Below, piece after piece: positions 16,073 through 17,651 of a stretch of 17,651 nt of DNA. The stretch's first letter is position 1, and every line of letters begins with the position of its first letter. The stretch comes from an uncultured Bacteroidales bacterium (GTDB lineage: Bacteria; Bacteroidota; Bacteroidia; Bacteroidales; P3): NCBI GenBank assembly GCA_905236405.1, contig CAJOQB010000028.1:1-17651 (forward strand), written 5' to 3'. Below the pieces are notes generated by a model. It did no database searches and was not told where the DNA came from. It worked only from the letters and a program-made list of their open reading frames with translations. A program made the position numbers and the translations under genes.

Positions 16073-16266
16073 TAATTATAGTAATGTCTATGCTTGCTGA
16101 AAAAAATGAGTATTGGAAAGTGTTGAAATACATAGTATTGTCGGTATGAATGTAATTTTTTTCGACAAATTGTTGTTGACATATGAAAAAAGTGTGTAAT
16201 TTAGCACTTGGAAAAAGTAGGCAAAGTTCTACGGTTTATTTGTATAAATAATTAAAAAATAGTAAT
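16073..16266. promoter_or_regulatory. Intergenic region with weak candidate tonB promoter
   Basis: An AT-rich, non-coding stretch between divergent genes. On the plus strand TAATTTAG (16197-16204) is one base off the -7 box TAnnTTTG, with a TTG-containing segment (TTGTTG, about 16173-16178) roughly 18 bp upstream. Nothing better is visible, so the tonB promoter is only tentatively placed. No operator-like palindrome was found. Confidence 0.35.
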
Positions 16267-16956
16267 ATGGAACTTAAGAAGAATCCAAAGGCCGACCTCG
16301 AAAAACGTAAAGGCATTTACGTCGAGCTGGGTTTGATCATCGCTTTGGCTGCCGCCTTGGTCGCTTTCAATGTGAAGAGCTACGACCAAGAGGAAATCCA
16401 GGTGACGGAACGAACCGTTATCGACGAGGTCGATGAAGTTGTTATCACAACACCGACGGAAGAGACTCCTCCTCCTCCCGAACCGGAAGCTCCCGAGGTA
16501 ATTACCGAAGTCCACGTGATTGACAACGACCAGGAGTCGGACAACGAAATCGGTATCATCAACATGGATCTTACCGACGATATCGAGATGGGTGAAGCTG
16601 TCGCTGCCGCTCCCGAAGTGGAAGAGGAAGTCAAAGAGGACATCGTCTACGTGGTGGTTGAGCAGGTGGCTGAGTTCCCCGGCGGCGAAGAGGCTCTGTA
16701 CAAATACCTGAAGGATAACATCGTTTATCCCAACATTGCCCGTCAGACAGGCATTGAAGGCAAGGTGTACATCCGTTTCGTGGTCGAGAAAGACGGCTCC
16801 ATCTCCAACGTGAAAGTGATGCGTGACATCGGCGGTGGCTGCGGTGAAGAGGCTATGCGTGTGGTGAAATCCATGCCCAAGTGGAAACCCGCCAAGCAGC
16901 AGACCCGTACCGTCCGTTCCGAGTTCAACCTCCCTGTCAATTTCTCGTTCAACTAA
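16267..16956 (+). CDS. tonB: Energy transducer TonB
   Basis: A 229-residue inner-membrane protein that passes proton-motive energy to outer-membrane TonB-dependent transporters. A short cytoplasmic N-terminus precedes one membrane helix (about 18-36, YVELGLIIALAAALVAFNV). A periplasmic spacer (40-130) is rich in Glu, Pro and Val, including TPPPPEPEAPEV. The C-terminal TonB domain (about 135-229) has FPGGEEALYKYLKDNIVYPNIARQTGIEGKVYIRFVVEKDGSISNVKV, the YP and EG.V...F.V..DG marks, and the MPKWKPAKQ segment common in Bacteroidota. There are no exbB/exbD genes nearby, so it is one of probably several TonB copies. Which receptors it serves is unknown; B12 receptors are TonB-dependent, but a link with the riboswitch unit is only suggestive. 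Confidence 0.92.
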   Translation: MELKKNPKADLEKRKGIYVELGLIIALAAALVAFNVKSYDQEEIQVTERTVIDEVDEVVITTPTEETPPPPEPEAPEVITEVHVIDNDQESDNEIGIINMDLTDDIEMGEAVAAAPEVEEEVKEDIVYVVVEQVAEFPGGEEALYKYLKDNIVYPNIARQTGIEGKVYIRFVVEKDGSISNVKVMRDIGGGCGEEAMRVVKSMPKWKPAKQQTRTVRSEFNLPVNFSFN

Positions 16957-17001
16957 CAGACGGCATTGCTCGCAGCCGAAAGGCGAGTGTACTATAACGG
17001 C

Positions 17002-17039
17002 AAAGTAGAAGGCAGTCGTCGACCGCTTTCTACTTTTCT
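17002..17039 (+). terminator. Terminator after tonB
   Basis: AAAGTAGAA (17002-17010) pairs with TTCTACTTT (17028-17036) around a loop that can form a small inner stem, followed by TCTATTG. It lies 45 nt after the tonB stop and before the ABC-F gene. A smaller CTCGC/GCGAG hairpin lies just upstream near 16970-16986. Confidence 0.7.
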
Positions 17040-17061
17040 ATTGTCGTCAATCTCATAAGGT

Positions 17062-17651
17062 ATGATATCTGTCAACAATCTCTCGGTTCAGTTCACTGGA
17101 ACCAATCTCTTCGACAACGTAACGTTCAACATCAACGACCGCGACCGTATCGGTTTGGTGGGCAAAAACGGCGCTGGCAAGTCGACGCTGCTCAAGATTC
17201 TTTGCCGCCAGCAAGAGCCCGAGACAGGCACCATCGTCATCGCCTCCGATCAGACGGTGGGGTACTTGACGCAGGAGATGGTGCCCGACAGCCGGCTGAC
17301 GGTGATAGACGAGACGCTTACCGCCTTCGAGGCCATCGACCAGTTGGAGAGGTTGCAGGAACGGCTGACAGCGGAGATTGCCGAACGTACCGACTACGAG
17401 TCGTCCGACTATGAACGGCTGTTGAACCGTCACCACGAGGTGACCGAGCAAATCACCATGCTGGGAGGCGGTAGCCGTAGGGAACAAGCCGAGAAGATAC
17501 TGTTGGGATTGGGATTTCGCCACAGCGACTTCGAGCGTCCCATCGCCGAGTTCAGCGGAGGGTGGCAGATGCGTGTCGAGCTGGCCAAGTTGCTGCTGCG
17601 TCGCCCCGATTTCCTGTTGCTCGACGAGCCGACGAACCACCTCGATATCGA
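17062..17651 (+). CDS. ABC-F family ATPase, partial (cut by window edge)
   Basis: The frame opens at ATG 17062 (MISVNNLSVQFTGTNLFDNV) and runs without a stop to the edge, giving about 196 residues. The first ABC domain has Walker A GKNGAGKST, the Q-loop region TVGYLTQEM, the signature FSGGWQMRVELAKLLL and Walker B LLLDEPTNHLDI. There are no membrane segments, and SGGWQMR with DEPTNHLD is typical of soluble ABC-F proteins that act on the ribosome. A helical region rich in charge (ERLQERLTAEIAERT...) interrupts the domain as usual. Which ABC-F subtype (Uup, EttA, YheS or another) cannot be decided without the linker and second domain beyond the edge. Confidence 0.93.
   Translation, partial: MISVNNLSVQFTGTNLFDNVTFNINDRDRIGLVGKNGAGKSTLLKILCRQQEPETGTIVIASDQTVGYLTQEMVPDSRLTVIDETLTAFEAIDQLERLQERLTAEIAERTDYESSDYERLLNRHHEVTEQITMLGGGSRREQAEKILLGLGFRHSDFERPIAEFSGGWQMRVELAKLLLRRPDFLLLDEPTNHLDI

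Noticed and set aside
16191..17061. TonB gene as part of the B12 regulon
   Set aside because: It lies beyond a divergent transporter with its own promoter and has no riboswitch; proximity alone does not support a link.

Overview
The window looks like a chromosomal piece of an uncultured Bacteroidota, most likely Bacteroidales. Several independent signs agree. Promoters follow the Bacteroidota pattern TTTG-N19-TAnnTTTG (four clean cases). Two proteins end in type IX secretion (T9SS) sorting domains. There is a TonB of the Bacteroidota type, an FHS-family sugar transporter, and an F-type ATP synthase c subunit with the family's AMEGVARQPEA loop. No insertion sequence, CRISPR array or prophage gene is visible.

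Left part (1-1680). The first 950 bases hold no convincing gene but are rich in structure: a ~45-bp degenerate repeat with a hairpin at the edge, a strong leftward promoter, eight decamers spaced by one DNA helical turn behind that promoter, and a 128-bp imperfect palindrome. Then comes a 5'-truncated T9SS surface-protein remnant.

Signalling block (1681-6312). A response regulator (minus) is divergent from a large membrane sensor histidine kinase (plus). The kinase is followed in the same direction by a small HEYGH-motif membrane protein and a COG0731-type radical SAM protein.

Housekeeping block (6326-10769). tRNA-Cys(GCA) has its own promoter and terminator. A partial ATP synthase operon atpE-F-H-A-G follows, lacking a, beta and epsilon subunit genes here, with a terminator-like hairpin between atpE and atpF. 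A strong bidirectional terminator separates it from convergent nadB (L-aspartate oxidase, minus).

B12-regulated block (12423-14715). A canonical promoter fires directly into a complete cobalamin riboswitch (P1 closes at 12458-12465/12620-12627). The controlled gene encodes a secreted, T9SS-anchored protein with two internally duplicated domains and a larger C-terminal domain. This is the most interesting system in the window: a candidate surface factor for vitamin B12 capture that is neither an enzyme nor a known transporter.

Right part (14735-17651). A sugar MFS transporter (minus, own promoter) is divergent from a TonB energy transducer (plus), followed by the start of an ABC-F ATPase cut by the window edge.
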